From assembly GCF_004331915.1 (NCBI RefSeq), contig NZ_CP036528.1, positions 289,006 through 353,005 of the forward strand: a stretch of 64,000 nt of DNA, written 5' to 3'. Below the pieces are notes generated by a model, which was not told where the DNA came from, did no database searches, and saw nothing but the letters and a program-made list of their open reading frames with translations. Below, one piece after another: positions 63,994 to 64,000 of this stretch. Both the position numbers and the translations under genes were made by a program. Position 1 is the stretch's first letter. Each line of letters begins with the position of its first letter. The DNA comes from Ureibacillus thermophilus (GTDB taxonomy: Bacteria; Bacillota; Bacilli; Bacillales_A; Planococcaceae).

Positions 63994-64000
63994 ATGACAA
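63994..64000 (+). CDS. Start of a gene cut by the window edge
   Basis: ATG ACA A follows GAGGAGGG with 7-8 nt spacing and a promoter upstream; only two codons are inside the window, so the product is unknown. Confidence 0.6.

Overview
The window is low-GC Firmicutes DNA with strong AGGAGG-type ribosome sites, many TTG/GTG starts and mostly compact transcription units that end in intrinsic terminators. A CotA-type laccase, a LytH-type peptidase, a spore-coat-like kinase, an SLH-domain protein, TPP, SAM-I and purine riboswitches and a Fur box point to an endospore-forming member of the Bacillales. The general gene set resembles Lysinibacillus/Ureibacillus-type bacteria, but this placement is inference; no rRNA or tRNA gene is present to support it.

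Layout. 1-530: end of a transposase, a deleted group II intron and a truncated dispersed repeat. 533-3587: two-component system with a tiny membrane ORF between regulator and kinase. 3.7-9 kb: DMT exporter, HTH protein, homoserine dehydrogenase, DUF4065 protein, an array of small hairpins, and SAM-riboswitch-controlled metY. 9.2-16.2 kb: nitroreductase, unknown proteins, pepT, an FhuF-like reductase and a YitT protein. 16.2-23 kb: M20 amidohydrolase / enolase-superfamily / GNAT operon, preceded on the same strand by a TAXI-TRAP uptake operon. 23-25.9 kb: SodC, small proteins, an HD hydrolase and a candidate structured RNA. 25.9-29.5 kb: TPP-riboswitch operon tenA-tenI-thiS-thiG-thiF. 29.7-34 kb: lytH, thioredoxin, cotA and a DUF4097 protein. 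34-46 kb: repeats, a plasmid-type ORF3/SEC-C fusion, a frameshifted gene, DinB, a Gly/Pro repeat protein, SLH protein, kinase, Crp/Fnr regulator, VCBS protein, a YkvI permease and menC. 46.7-56 kb: MFS pump, MMPL transporter with divergent TetR, rocD, YpsA, a Fur-controlled leader and fumC. 55.8-57.2 kb: group II intron with a gutted reverse transcriptase. 57.2-64 kb: guanine-riboswitch xpt-pbuX, amino-acid permease, MFS, membrane-anchored Mrr-like protein and the first bases of another gene.

Three kinds of non-genic element are interlocked. Two dispersed repeat families (A, about 310-330 bp; B, about 180 bp) lie just downstream of stop codons, in sense with the upstream gene, and full copies end in a terminator-like hairpin. 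Three group II intron remnants on the minus strand each begin right after such a hairpin and its T-run, as expected of class IIC introns, and each carries a different internal deletion.

The best candidates for something undescribed are: a Fur-box promoter followed by two hairpins that display C-runs in their loops (54155-54321, upstream of fumC), which looks like an FsrA-type small RNA or a regulated fumC leader; an array of six hairpins with different stems but a shared RAATGR loop (7026-7284); the repeat/terminator/intron nesting; and a structured RNA candidate at 25679-25893.
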